NCBI GenBank assembly: GCA_013388635.1
Contig: JACAEX010000041.1
Location: 1 to 64,000, forward strand
Direction: 5' to 3'
Source: Syntrophaceae bacterium
Lineage (GTDB): Bacteria > Desulfobacterota > BSN033 > UBA1163
DNA: 64,000 nucleotides
The notes beneath the pieces were generated by a model that did not search any database, was not told where the DNA came from, and saw nothing but the letters and a program-made list of their open reading frames with translations. The position numbers were made by a program, and so were the translations under genes. Positions within the stretch are counted from its first letter, which is position 1. Every line of letters starts with the position of its first letter. This document shows positions 1 through 7,962 of this stretch, piece by piece.

Positions 1-1
1 C

Positions 2-82
2 GAAATCAGATTCTGGTGCGAGGGAAAACTGATCGATGTGCAACGCATTAAAAATACCGACCTCAAAGGTGTGCACTTTTAA
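2..82 (+). mobile_element. C-terminal end of a probable transposase (cut by window edge)
   Basis: The second forward frame is open from the window edge to a TAA at 80-82. It encodes about 26 residues, including the stretch RFWCEGKLIDVQ and a final GVHF. This resembles the C-terminal strand region found after the integrase core of some DDE transposases, which is a recognition from memory rather than an alignment. The stop codon lies inside the first copy of a 15-bp direct repeat that may belong to the element end. Only the tail is visible, so the family and whether the gene is intact cannot be judged. Confidence 0.4.
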
Positions 83-105
83 AACTTAAAGTGTGCACTT
101 TTAAA
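69..105. repeat. 15-bp direct repeat at the transposase end
   Basis: GTGTGCACTTTTAAA occurs at 69-83 and again at 91-105, one copy every 22 bp. The first copy contains the transposase stop codon. It could be a transposase-binding end repeat; the other end of the element is outside the window. Confidence 0.55.
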
Positions 106-190
106 TTTTAGCTAACACCACTTTTATTGGAAGGAAGAATGGAGTACTCACCTCATCCCTCCGCTTCAGCGAAGCCCGATCATGACTCGA

Positions 191-267
191 AATCTTAAAT
201 CTGCAATCTGCAATTTGAAATCTGCAACCTGCAATTTGAAATTTTAAATCTGAAATCTGAAATTTTA
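191..267. repeat. Heptad array 1 (11 tandem 7-mers)
   Basis: Eleven consecutive 7-bp units can be read without a gap: AATCTTA, AATCTGC twice, AATTTGA, AATCTGC, AACCTGC, AATTTGA, AATTTTA, AATCTGA twice, AATTTTA. The last unit contains the TAA stop (265-267, read on the minus strand) of the radical SAM gene, so the array starts exactly at that gene's 3' end. It is one of about thirteen such arrays in the window. Confidence 0.85.
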
Positions 268-1299
268 ATAATTCCCCACTCCCACCCTCTCTTTTAAAAG
301 CAAATAATCCTTATCCGAGGAGGCAAATATCCCTGTGTTGCCAAGCCTCACATTCCTCAAACCGAGGGCCTTGACCTCGAGGTAAGCCTCCACCATCTCG
401 GAGATCTTCGGGGCTTTGTATCGCTTCATCTGGTATTCCGGGAAAAAGGCCAGAATCGTAAAGGGGATTTCCGGATCGACATCATAAATCAGCTGGCCGA
501 TCTTCTTGATCTGCGGAGTCTCCACCAGATTGGGAATATAGAGGGAAAGGATCTCTAAGACAAAACCTCTCTTAACGATCTCCTCCGGGAGTTTAAGGAT
601 ATTTCGGTTGAAACAGCCGGTCAGCCACTTATGGTCTGTCGCATCAAAGGCCTTGATGTCGAGCCAGAAGGAATCGACGCCGGCCTCCTTCAAGACGTCG
701 AGATTTTGAGGGGTGAGACCATAGCCATTGGTCTCGATCAATACCCAGAGATTGGTCTCTGCCTTGATCAGCCGGGTGCACTGAACATAGTACTCCGGGC
801 AGCAGGTCAGATCTCCTCCGGTGAAGGCCACAATATTTCGAGCGGGCCCCCATCCCTGAGGACTTAAAAGGATGTCTTTCTTCTGAATCACCTTCGGACA
901 GAGAGGGGAGCGTTTCCCATGCATCACGCAAGAACCGCAACACCGGCAGGCATCGTGGGCATGGAAAGCCGTGGCTCTCTCTCGAGGCTCGTGAAGCGTG
1001 ACCTCTCTTTCATACTCTTTACAAGCCTTCAGGATGTCGCCGGGTGACCACCAGTCTCCCTTGGCAATCTTTGTGAAGGCCCAGGAATGGCACTTCCGAC
1101 AGGAGAAATTACATCCCGACTGGTAGATGGAAAGATAATTTTCCGGCCGGGAGAGATGAACGGCTGAAATCAGCCGGAGGGGACCGTTGTCTGCCTGCTT
1201 AAGCGTGGCTTCGCAGGCGAGAGCCTTTCCTCCCTCGACCCCCACAAAACAACTCCCCTGGGGATACCCCTGCTTGATCAAATTGCATTTCATTAACAA
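265..1299 (-). CDS. Radical SAM protein, glycyl-radical-enzyme-activase-like
   Basis: Protein of 344 residues. The radical SAM cluster motif C-x3-C-x2-C is seen in GCNFSCRKCH near residue 63, followed by a glycine-rich FTGGDLTCCP segment that fits the SAM-binding GGE-type region. Between them is a second cysteine group, CRCCGSC followed ten residues later by another Cys, which suggests an additional iron-sulfur cluster as in activases with a ferredoxin-like insert. Overall it resembles PflA-like activating enzymes, which cleave SAM to make a 5'-deoxyadenosyl radical. No glycyl radical enzyme lies nearby, so the target is unknown. The stop codon falls in a heptad array. Confidence 0.7.
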   Translation of the reverse strand: MLMKCNLIKQGYPQGSCFVGVEGGKALACEATLKQADNGPLRLISAVHLSRPENYLSIYQSGCNFSCRKCHSWAFTKIAKGDWWSPGDILKACKEYEREVTLHEPRERATAFHAHDACRCCGSCVMHGKRSPLCPKVIQKKDILLSPQGWGPARNIVAFTGGDLTCCPEYYVQCTRLIKAETNLWVLIETNGYGLTPQNLDVLKEAGVDSFWLDIKAFDATDHKWLTGCFNRNILKLPEEIVKRGFVLEILSLYIPNLVETPQIKKIGQLIYDVDPEIPFTILAFFPEYQMKRYKAPKISEMVEAYLEVKALGLRNVRLGNTGIFASSDKDYLLLKERVGVGNY

Positions 1300-1354
1300 A
1301 TTCTACCACAGCTTATCTCCGCCTTGCAAGGGAAGGCAGGGCTGTGATATAGAA

Positions 1355-1412
1355 GTTTTAAATCCGAAGCACCAAACCCCCGCCTGCCATAGGACTTGTT
1401 CGGCGGGCAGGC
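1355..1412. repeat. Intergenic heptad words plus CCTGCC/GGCAGG hairpin
   Basis: Between the divergent radical SAM and sirtuin genes lie the heptads AAATCCG, AAGCACC and AAACCCC. They are followed by an inverted pair GCCTGCC (1382-1388) and GGCAGGC (1406-1412). Both words recur elsewhere in the window. Unlike most heptad arrays here, this one is not next to a stop codon. Confidence 0.5.
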
Positions 1413-1478
1413 TCCTCCTGGTTGGCAACAGGGGTGGTTTCTGCTTAATAGGGATTTCGATACAGGACGGGGTGGAAT

Positions 1479-2258
1479 ATGGAGGAAAAGATTAAACAGG
1501 TGGCACAATGGATCGTCCAAGCAAAACGGACGGTTGTCTTCTCTGGCGCTGGCCTGAGCACTGAATCAGGAATTCCAGACTTTCGGAGTCCAGGGGGGGT
1601 ATGGGATCGATACAATCCCGAAGACTTCTACTTCCAGAATTTCCTGGCCAGCGAAGCCTCCCGTGAGAAATATTGGCAGATGGCAACGGAGATGTATGAA
1701 CCGATGAAGAAAGCTCAGCCCAATCCAGCCCATCTGGCCATCGCTGAGATGGAGAGGCTCGGAAAGCTGGATTGCGTCATCACTCAGAACATCGATGGCC
1801 TTCACCTCAAGGCCGGAAATTCAGAGGAGAAGGTGATCCAGCTTCACGGGACAGCCATGTCCGTTTCGTGTCTGAACTGCAGAAAGAGATACGACCGCGA
1901 GGAGATCCAGGATCGGATCCGCAAAGGGGTGAAAGTCCCTTACTGTGATGATTGCGGTGGCCCCCTTAAACCCGCGACCATCTCCTTCGGTCAGTCGATG
2001 CCGGAGAGGGAGACCGAAGAGGCTTATCATCGATCTTCCTCAAGCGACCTGTTCATGGTCATCGGTTCCTCCCTGGTGGTACAGCCCGCGGCTTCGATGC
2101 CATTGGTGGCAAAGAGAAACGGAGCCAGATTGGTGATCATCAACCGTGATCCAACCCCTTATGATCATATGGCAGACCTCGTCCTCCACGGTCAGGCCGG
2201 TCCGATCATGGCCAGCATCCTGGAGGAAGTCAAAAAGGCATTAGGAGGCCTGGATTAG
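1479..2258 (+). CDS. cobB: NAD-dependent protein deacylase, Sir2 family
   Basis: Sirtuin of 259 residues, the usual size of a bacterial single-domain enzyme. It removes acyl groups from lysines using NAD and releases nicotinamide and O-acyl-ADP-ribose in the cytoplasm. Visible motifs in order are GAGLSTESGIPDFR (NAD binding), TQNIDGLH, the catalytic His in LHGT, two CxxC pairs (CLNC and CDDC) for the structural zinc, and GSSLVVQPA with IINRDPTP at the C-terminus. All key residues are present. It is transcribed away from the radical SAM gene and precedes an alpha/beta hydrolase. In bacteria a common target is acyl-CoA synthetase, but no such gene is adjacent. Confidence 0.9.
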   Translation: MEEKIKQVAQWIVQAKRTVVFSGAGLSTESGIPDFRSPGGVWDRYNPEDFYFQNFLASEASREKYWQMATEMYEPMKKAQPNPAHLAIAEMERLGKLDCVITQNIDGLHLKAGNSEEKVIQLHGTAMSVSCLNCRKRYDREEIQDRIRKGVKVPYCDDCGGPLKPATISFGQSMPERETEEAYHRSSSSDLFMVIGSSLVVQPAASMPLVAKRNGARLVIINRDPTPYDHMADLVLHGQAGPIMASILEEVKKALGGLD

Positions 2259-2319
2259 CGGAAGATTGAACGTTCCTTAAATCGGGCATTGAGGCGTTGA
2301 AAGAGGACTGGTATAAACC

Positions 2320-3282
2320 ATGGCAAAGAGTATGAAGAAGATATTCCTAATAGTCCCGTTCCTCATCATTCTGTGTTTGATCGCGGTCTATTTTCTACTT
2401 CCGGGAACGACAGCCGATCTCCTGAGAAAAGCGGAGAGAAGCGCCAGCGGCCTTAAGCCCCGCAGCATCGATGTCAAAGGGGTGCGGATTGAATACCTCG
2501 AAGGAGGAAGAGGCGACGCGCTTCTGCTGCTCCACGGTTTCGGTGCTAACAAGGACAACTGGACTCGAATTGGAAAGCATCTCACGCCACATCTCAGGGT
2601 GATCGCACCGGATCTGCCGGGCTTCGGGAAAAGCAGTCCCGCTCCTGATGGCAACTATACCATCACCACCCAGGCCGAGCGGGTGAAGGCATTGGCCGAA
2701 GCCCTGGGGATCAAATCATTTCATCTCGGTGGAAGCTCTATGGGAGGCAATATCGCCGGAGCTTATGCAGCAAGATACCCAAAGGATCTCAAAAGTCTCC
2801 TGCTGATCGCCCCAAGCGGCGTGGCCTCCTCTGAACCGAGTGAGATGAACCAGCGGCTAAAGGAAGGAAAACCAAATCCTCTGGTTGTGGAAAGCACTGA
2901 AGATTATGAGCGCTTGCTCGATTTTGTTTTTGTAAAAAGGCCATTCATTCCAGGACCGATTAAAAAGGCCCTTATGAAGGAGGCTATCGGGCATCATCAG
3001 ATCAACCGCGAGATTTTCAATCAGCTCCGGAGCTCTGTGGACGTTCCGCCGTTGGAGTTGCTGCTGAAAGGCCTGCCAGTTCCGGCCCTGATCGTCTGGG
3101 GTAGACAGGACAGGGTACTTCATGTATCCGGTGCAAAGATTCTCGAATCGGTTATGCCGAAGGCAAAGGCAGAGGTTATGGATTTGGCTGGCCATCTGCC
3201 AATGATTGAGAGGCCTGAAGAAACAGCGAGGTTATATTTGGGCTTTCTTGAATCAGGAAAACTTCTCGAGGGATCAAATTAA
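2320..3282 (+). CDS. Membrane-anchored alpha/beta hydrolase
   Basis: Protein of 320 residues with an N-terminal hydrophobic segment (about residues 7-28) that should act as a signal anchor or signal peptide, followed by an alpha/beta hydrolase fold. LLLLHGFGANKDNW gives the oxyanion-hole HGF motif, GGSSMGG the nucleophile elbow (catalytic Ser), GRQDRV the acid and AGHLPM the catalytic His, so a full triad is present. Related proteins include esterases, haloperoxidase-like and C-C bond hydrolases; the substrate cannot be called. It starts 61 bp after the sirtuin and may be cotranscribed with it. Confidence 0.8.
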   Translation: MAKSMKKIFLIVPFLIILCLIAVYFLLPGTTADLLRKAERSASGLKPRSIDVKGVRIEYLEGGRGDALLLLHGFGANKDNWTRIGKHLTPHLRVIAPDLPGFGKSSPAPDGNYTITTQAERVKALAEALGIKSFHLGGSSMGGNIAGAYAARYPKDLKSLLLIAPSGVASSEPSEMNQRLKEGKPNPLVVESTEDYERLLDFVFVKRPFIPGPIKKALMKEAIGHHQINREIFNQLRSSVDVPPLELLLKGLPVPALIVWGRQDRVLHVSGAKILESVMPKAKAEVMDLAGHLPMIERPEETARLYLGFLESGKLLEGSN

Positions 3283-3597
3283 GAGGCCATCCCAGGACGG
3301 GCAGTTTCATATCCCAACCTTCAAATGAACAATTTTTATTCCCCTTCTGAACTTTTTTGCAACTCATCGGCCAATTTTTGTCTCTGATCGACAAAAACCT
3401 CTCGAAATTTAAAGACAAAAATTCATCCAATTTACGGCACACAAAATGCAAAGCCTAAATTTTCAGCGATTTGACGATCCCGGCAAAGGATTGGGTCTAC
3501 GGTGCGTCTTTTTGCGAATAACTGCTTAATTTACTTAAATTATTTCCTTTAAATCTTTTTGTGGTCCACGTATTTATCAACAAATAAGGAGAAAGCA
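3283..3597. other. A+T-rich intergenic region with one inverted repeat and a possible promoter
   Basis: No gene is seen in this 315-bp stretch. A perfect 8-bp inverted repeat TTTTTGTC/GACAAAAA with a 7-nt loop lies at 3375-3397, a weak terminator candidate for the upstream hydrolase. TTGCGA (3512-3517) followed 17 bp later by TTAAAT (3535-3540) could be a sigma70-type promoter for the lipoprotein gene. Confidence 0.4.
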
Positions 3598-4479
3598 ATG
3601 TCTAAAAGCCATCGGATATACTTCTTCATCTTCCTTTCTGGATTACTCCTCTCCGCGTGCTCTGGATTGGGTCTCCAATCTAAAAAGGAGACCCGGGAAC
3701 CGGCCTCGATCCCGGACTGCGAGCAGAACTATACAAAGGAAGGAAATTTGATTTCCGGCCGGGTCTATAAGACATGGGTTAAATATGAGAACCTCGAATA
3801 CAAGAGAGGATTCGACACTGCGGTTATGGCCCTCAAGACCCGGGGACATCGGGTGATCTACACAGACAGGGATTCTGGAACGATCCATAGCGAGATGGTT
3901 TTCAGCCCCCAGCGCCCTAAGATGTATCCTGCCGAGATCAAGATTATCAAAGAGAAGACCTCCCTGACCATCCATCTCAGTACCAAATCTGCGGCTGGGT
4001 CGTCGGCACAGGAAACCTTCTGTAGCTTTTATGAGGAGTTTGAGAAAAGGATAAAACAGGCCTCATCTTCCACCAAACAGGCGGCTGTTGCTCCGAAGAA
4101 ACCAGAGATAGATAAGGAGCCCGCCTCCCCTTCGCCGCCTCCTGCGGAAACTTCAAAACCCGTTCCCCCTTCCACTCCTTCTCCCGCTTCACCTTCTAAG
4201 CCTTACCTGGCCCAGGCTGAGGTCGTATGGAATTATGTGAACCTCCGGGATGGACCGGGGACAAACCACAAAGTGATTCGGAAAGTGAAGAAAGGAACGG
4301 CATTAACCATTCTCGAAGAGAAGAACGGATGGCTGCTCGTCCAACTCAAAGATGGGACGGAGGCGTGGGTAAGCAAGGCCTCAACCTCCCTATCTGACAA
4401 GGCTCCGTCATCTCCTTCCTCCACCCCTCCTAAGCCCCCGAGTGGATCCGATTCTCCGAAGCCAAAGAGCCCGATGTAA
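3598..4479 (+). CDS. SH3-domain lipoprotein
   Basis: The ATG at 3598 is preceded by AAGGAGA at a good distance, so this start is preferred over an in-frame TTG 39 bp earlier; the product is about 293 residues. An N-terminal signal sequence ends in the lipobox LLLSACSG, predicting a lipid-anchored Cys and export across the inner membrane. The middle third is unrecognised, followed by a Pro/Ser/Lys-rich linker. A bacterial SH3 (SH3_3) domain follows, visible as NYVNLRDGPGTNHKVI and NGWLLVQLKDGTEAWV, and the tail is again Pro-rich. SH3_3 domains usually contact peptidoglycan or peptides, so a periplasmic wall-associated role is inferred. The zinc-ribbon gene follows 11 bp later. Confidence 0.8.
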   Translation: MSKSHRIYFFIFLSGLLLSACSGLGLQSKKETREPASIPDCEQNYTKEGNLISGRVYKTWVKYENLEYKRGFDTAVMALKTRGHRVIYTDRDSGTIHSEMVFSPQRPKMYPAEIKIIKEKTSLTIHLSTKSAAGSSAQETFCSFYEEFEKRIKQASSSTKQAAVAPKKPEIDKEPASPSPPPAETSKPVPPSTPSPASPSKPYLAQAEVVWNYVNLRDGPGTNHKVIRKVKKGTALTILEEKNGWLLVQLKDGTEAWVSKASTSLSDKAPSSPSSTPPKPPSGSDSPKPKSPM

Positions 4480-4490
4480 CGGAGGTCGAG

Positions 4491-5714
4491 ATGGCTCTCT
4501 GCCCAAAATGTAACACCGAGCACGATGGGGGAAAAAATTATTGCAGAAATTGTGGTAGTTTTCTCTTAACCGAAAGGATAAATATCTTGAGCGTTGAAGG
4601 AATGGAATCGCCAGAGAAAGAGAGAAAGAGAAAAAAACTGATCTGTCCCAAATGCCAGGTCGTTTATGAAACGGGGAAATATTGCGACCAATGCGGATCC
4701 TTGCTGGTGAAGCGGACTGAGTTCCGAGAAATAGACCATCGACCAGTGGAAAAAGGATTGGTGAAGAGATGGTCCAAAGAATGGTTGAGACTCTCCGAGG
4801 AAAAAGCAAATTTGGAGAACTGCCTGAGCAGACTGGAAGCGCAACGGGAGAAGGTCTCCAGCGATATCTTCCAGCTGACTCAGGTTCGTTACCAGGATCA
4901 GATCAAGTCCATCTCATCCCTCCGTCAAAAAATCGGAACGCATCTCGAGGCAGCTCGAAGAAGGGCATCGGAGGAGATCGATCAGCTGGAGAGAGAATTG
5001 ACGCCCATGCAAAAAAGGCTTGAGGAGGTCCAATCCCTTTATCAATCGGGAGCCATGACCAAGGCCGACTTCTCCAAAATGAAGAACGAGATGAAGAAGG
5101 AGATGGGATCAAAGCAGAGGGGCTTAAAGAAGTATCGACAGATCCTCTCCCTCTTACCCAGCCAGATGGGAGGAAAGATGAGTTCGCCCTGGAGCGCAAG
5201 GGATCTCCTTCGGCCTCTCCCTTTGATGATCGCGGCAGGAATCCTCATCGTTGCAATGGGTGGATACCTTGTCTGGCAGAAGGGCCCTCAGCCGAGCAGT
5301 GCGATCTCCCAAAAAATCGATACCCCTCCTCCCTCCTCCCCGGCCAGCCAGCCCGCCGTTACAGAAAGCCAGGAAAGGGAGAGGATCAGGGCGCTCTTTG
5401 AAAATATCCGGCAGGCGAATCTCAAAAAGGACATCGACCTCTTCATGTCCTGTTACTCCCTCGATTATCCTGAGAGAAAGGCAAAGAGAGCAGCGACGCT
5501 CGAAACCTGGAAAGATTTTGATTACCTCGACCTCTCCTATGAATTGAAGAACCAGAAGATCTCCACCCATATTGCCAGCGTGAGGGTGGAGTGGCGGGTC
5601 AGGATTTCTCAAAAATCGGGCGGAAAGACCCAAGAGAGCAAGGCAGCCCTGGATGTTCAATTGAAGAAAGAAGGCGGCCACTGGAAGATAAAGGAGACCC
5701 AGCCGGTGAGTTAA
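4491..5714 (+). CDS. Double zinc-ribbon protein with coiled coil, one TM helix and NTF2-like tail
   Basis: Protein of 407 residues. Two zinc ribbons open the protein: CPKC with CRNC, then CPKC with CDQC. They are followed by a long charged helical region (about 90-200) likely to form a coiled coil, one hydrophobic helix (about residues 244-261), a Pro/Ser linker, and a C-terminal alpha+beta segment resembling SnoaL/NTF2-like domains. The likely arrangement is cytoplasmic ribbons and coiled coil with a periplasmic tail. The function is unknown. It lies between an SH3 lipoprotein and another zinc-ribbon membrane protein, all on one strand with short gaps, which suggests an envelope-associated operon. 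Confidence 0.7.
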   Translation: MALCPKCNTEHDGGKNYCRNCGSFLLTERINILSVEGMESPEKERKRKKLICPKCQVVYETGKYCDQCGSLLVKRTEFREIDHRPVEKGLVKRWSKEWLRLSEEKANLENCLSRLEAQREKVSSDIFQLTQVRYQDQIKSISSLRQKIGTHLEAARRRASEEIDQLERELTPMQKRLEEVQSLYQSGAMTKADFSKMKNEMKKEMGSKQRGLKKYRQILSLLPSQMGGKMSSPWSARDLLRPLPLMIAAGILIVAMGGYLVWQKGPQPSSAISQKIDTPPPSSPASQPAVTESQERERIRALFENIRQANLKKDIDLFMSCYSLDYPERKAKRAATLETWKDFDYLDLSYELKNQKISTHIASVRVEWRVRISQKSGGKTQESKAALDVQLKKEGGHWKIKETQPVS

Positions 5715-5743
5715 TTTTTTAAAAAGGCAGAGGAGGACTGTTC

Positions 5744-6187
5744 ATGTTTTGCACGAATTGCGGCACCTACAATAAGAAGGAGGCTAAGTTCTGCATCAAC
5801 TGCGGCGAAGCGTGCAACGAACCCCGAAGAAAAGAGAAATTTCTCCGAACGGTTTCAGCCATCCCCAAACAGGTCCGTTTCCTCAAGGCCCTCTTTATCT
5901 TTTCATTTCACGGGTCCGTCACCCCCAAGATCATTAAATTCCTTTACGCTCTCTCGATTCTTCTCGCTGCTCTCACCGCCTCTGTCTTCGTAATGGTAGG
6001 GCTCCACTCCCCAACCGGAATAGGCATCCTTGCCTTCCTCGGCGCCCCGTTGATCTTTCTCTCAATGGTGATCTTCAGCCGGGTCCTTCTGGAAACGATG
6101 GTGGCGATCTTCCACATGGCAACCCATGCGACGAAGGCGATGGGGAAGTCGGACCCAAAAGACGGCATCCAGTGGAATATTGAGTAG
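5744..6187 (+). CDS. Small zinc-ribbon membrane protein
   Basis: Protein of 147 residues. The N-terminus carries one zinc ribbon (CTNCGTYN then CINCGEAC), followed by a basic linker and two hydrophobic helices around residues 68-88 and 93-115. The last 30 residues are soluble. The motif CxxCG-x11-CxxCG is the common bacterial zinc_ribbon_2 type seen at the start of many inner-membrane proteins. It starts 29 bp after the preceding gene behind an AGAGGAGG-like ribosome binding site and probably shares its transcript. Function unknown. The gene converges with the YdjM-like gene, whose stop lies 4 bp away. Confidence 0.65.
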   Translation: MFCTNCGTYNKKEAKFCINCGEACNEPRRKEKFLRTVSAIPKQVRFLKALFIFSFHGSVTPKIIKFLYALSILLAALTASVFVMVGLHSPTGIGILAFLGAPLIFLSMVIFSRVLLETMVAIFHMATHATKAMGKSDPKDGIQWNIE

Positions 6188-6191
6188 ACCT

Positions 6192-7244
6192 TCACTCCTT
6201 CTGCTTTTCTTCCTCCCTAAAAAACCCTTCTGATAAAACCCTTCCAGAATCGTCCAGCTCGACAAAGTATAGGAAAGGCAGTCGGATGCCGGGAATGAAG
6301 AACCTCACATCCATAAATTCGACCCGGTGCCTTCCATCCCTGGAATTCACAGACCTCACCACCGGAAAACGAGCAAACCAGTAGTAGAATTTCACACCCT
6401 CCGTATCCAACGCCCTCTCCACCCAAGGAGAACCGTTCAACTTATGCCAGGAACGATACTCCATCTTCTCAGGAGGACGATAGAGACTGTCCAATTTCTT
6501 CAATCTCCCCGACAAAGAGGTGGAAGAGAAGGGTGTTGCTTCTCCTACGGTAGCGGAAACGTCTTCCTTCCTGATAAGATCGACAAATCCCTGGTAGACC
6601 TTCTCTTCAGTTTCAATATAATTGGCCCAGCGGAAGGGAGACAGGGGTTGAGGCAAGGAAGCCACCCGAACAATCTTCTCTCCCAAATGCCTGGCAAATG
6701 ACTTCGTTAAATCGATCGCCTGATCGTGTTGGGCCCAGCAAAAAAGGAGATACAGCGTGAGTCCGATCAGGGACCCGCGGCAGATCCACTGGGCCTTCCT
6801 TCTTATGAAAAGGCTGACCGCCAATGGGAGGACGATGATCCCGGAGAAGATCAGATCGACGATGAAGACCAGGTCCCAGGAGAAACGGTGTTCAAAAAAA
6901 GGTGAAAAGATCATCGTTCCATAGGACGTCAAAAGATCGAGCAAGACGTGACTCACTAAAACCGGGAAACAGACCTTATAAAAACTCCAGAGGTGGGGTC
7001 GTCTCGATATTTTTGTGAAGAGCCAGCTGAAGAAAAGGGCATAGAGCGGGATCAATAGAAGGGAATGGGTGAAATCCCGGTGGTATTCAAGATAGAATTG
7101 ACGATTGAAGAGGCCAAGAACAAAATCGGTATCCGGAAAGAATCCCATGGAGAGGCCTGCCACGGTCCCCCAGTTTCCAACTTTCTCATCGTCAATGGCC
7201 TTTGCAATGACCGCGCCCGTAAGTGTATGTGTGATGCTGTCCAC
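6192..7244 (-). CDS. YdjM-family membrane-bound metal-dependent hydrolase
   Basis: The GTG at 7244 begins VDSITHTLTG, the hallmark N-terminus of the YdjM/DUF457 family (usually MDSITHxLTG), so I chose it over a start 63 bp upstream; the product is about 350 residues. His and Asp residues in the early helices (SITHTL, FFPDTD, HRDFTHS, HVLLDLLTSYG) are the conserved putative metal ligands. Five or so transmembrane helices occupy the first 200 residues, then a soluble tail of about 150. Members are annotated as hydrolases by motif only; substrate unknown. The E. coli member is SOS-regulated, but no LexA box was recognised here. Confidence 0.75.
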   Translation of the reverse strand: MDSITHTLTGAVIAKAIDDEKVGNWGTVAGLSMGFFPDTDFVLGLFNRQFYLEYHRDFTHSLLLIPLYALFFSWLFTKISRRPHLWSFYKVCFPVLVSHVLLDLLTSYGTMIFSPFFEHRFSWDLVFIVDLIFSGIIVLPLAVSLFIRRKAQWICRGSLIGLTLYLLFCWAQHDQAIDLTKSFARHLGEKIVRVASLPQPLSPFRWANYIETEEKVYQGFVDLIRKEDVSATVGEATPFSSTSLSGRLKKLDSLYRPPEKMEYRSWHKLNGSPWVERALDTEGVKFYYWFARFPVVRSVNSRDGRHRVEFMDVRFFIPGIRLPFLYFVELDDSGRVLSEGFFREEEKQKE

Positions 7245-7289
7245 ATTTTCTATAATAACCCGCAGATGGTTTCTAAGGCAAATTGTTAA

Positions 7290-7308
7290 AATGGGGACAG
7301 ACCCCATT
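7290..7308. repeat. Inverted repeat near gene debris
   Basis: AATGGGG and CCCCATT flank a 5-base loop (ACAGA), forming a short perfect hairpin. Similar GGGGACAGACCCC words often accompany REP-associated tyrosine transposase (RAYT) genes, and a RAYT start fragment lies about 400 bp away. The link is inference. Confidence 0.45.
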
Positions 7309-7441
7309 AATCCTGCATATCTTTTTGGCCTCCAGTCTAATGTCGGGATGTTTTGGAATCATGGAAAATGTAAACCACTCCTTTTTCCCTTCAAATCTTT
7401 CCGCTCCAAACCATTCAAAAGTGTGCCGCTACCTCATCTCC

Positions 7442-7696
7442 CTATTGTGGAAAAATAGAGCCGTCCCGTCTCCCCCCTGGTTTAATCACCGCTAAGAGCT
7501 GATCCCCAAGATAAACATACTCTGCAAGAGTCTGGCCGCCCAGATTTGTCTCTGCAATCAGATGACCCCAGAGGTCATAATGGAAGATTTTGGTCTCGGT
7601 CTGGGTCACCTTCTTTATCCTCTGACCAGCGCCGTTATACGTATGTTGCACAATCTGATTGCTGTTTTGTAAAACCCTGACAGTTGGTTTGGAAGA
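7442..7696 (-). pseudogene. YD-repeat (RHS-like) fragment
   Basis: The minus-strand frame encodes about 84 residues rich in YD/RHS-repeat words: TYNGAGQRIKK, FHYDLWGHLIAET, LAEYVYLGDQLLAVIK. These repeats form beta-strand cocoons in large RHS toxins and wall-associated proteins of a thousand or more residues. Here only a small piece remains: the frame is closed by a stop just upstream (7697-7699) and ends shortly after the repeat. No signal sequence, core or toxin domain is nearby. It is best read as a remnant of a lost RHS gene, or of a cassette moved by the adjacent element. Confidence 0.6.
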
Positions 7697-7700
7697 TCAC

Positions 7701-7730
7701 GGGCGCATCGAGTCTTGTCTGTCTTGGCAT
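7701..7730 (-). pseudogene. First ten codons of a RAYT (Y1 transposase) gene
   Basis: An ATG at 7730 on the minus strand starts MPRQTRLDAP, the highly typical N-terminus of REP-associated tyrosine transposases. After ten codons the similarity stops and the frame runs into the YD-repeat remnant. The upstream bases (about 7750-7800 on the minus strand) also look like RAYT leader sequence. The rest of the gene is missing, so this is a truncated copy or a deletion junction. Confidence 0.5.
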
Positions 7731-7826
7731 GTTGGCACATTACACCCCTTTGCCCCGTCCATTAATAAGTTGTTTCAGAACCAACGTCCCCTTTCTGCGA
7801 ATATCAGATAGGGAAGGACAAGACGA

Positions 7827-7932
7827 TTATGACGATTCGGAGGGCATTTGGATGCCTGTCCATTGGATAATGGCGGGCGCTTCAGTATAACCCGGTAGAT
7901 ACGCAATCAGAACGTCGGTATCCACGGGGCAA
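7827..7932 (-). pseudogene. PIN-domain (VapC-like) toxin N-terminal fragment
   Basis: On the minus strand a short frame reads PVDTDVLIAYLPGYTEA followed by about 20 residues to a stop at 7827-7829. DTDVLIxYL is the first conserved block of VapC-type PIN ribonuclease toxins, carrying the first catalytic Asp. The remaining catalytic residues are absent and no antitoxin gene is seen, so it is a decayed fragment. It abuts the 3' side of the neighbouring hydrolase gene. Confidence 0.4.
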
Positions 7933-7962
7933 TCAGCCAGTTTTGTGCCAGGAGTTTCTCCT

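Noticed and set aside
191-267. Possible CRISPR array
   Set aside because: Units are 7 bp with no spacers of constant length, no cas genes are near, and the words vary. It is a tandem heptad array.
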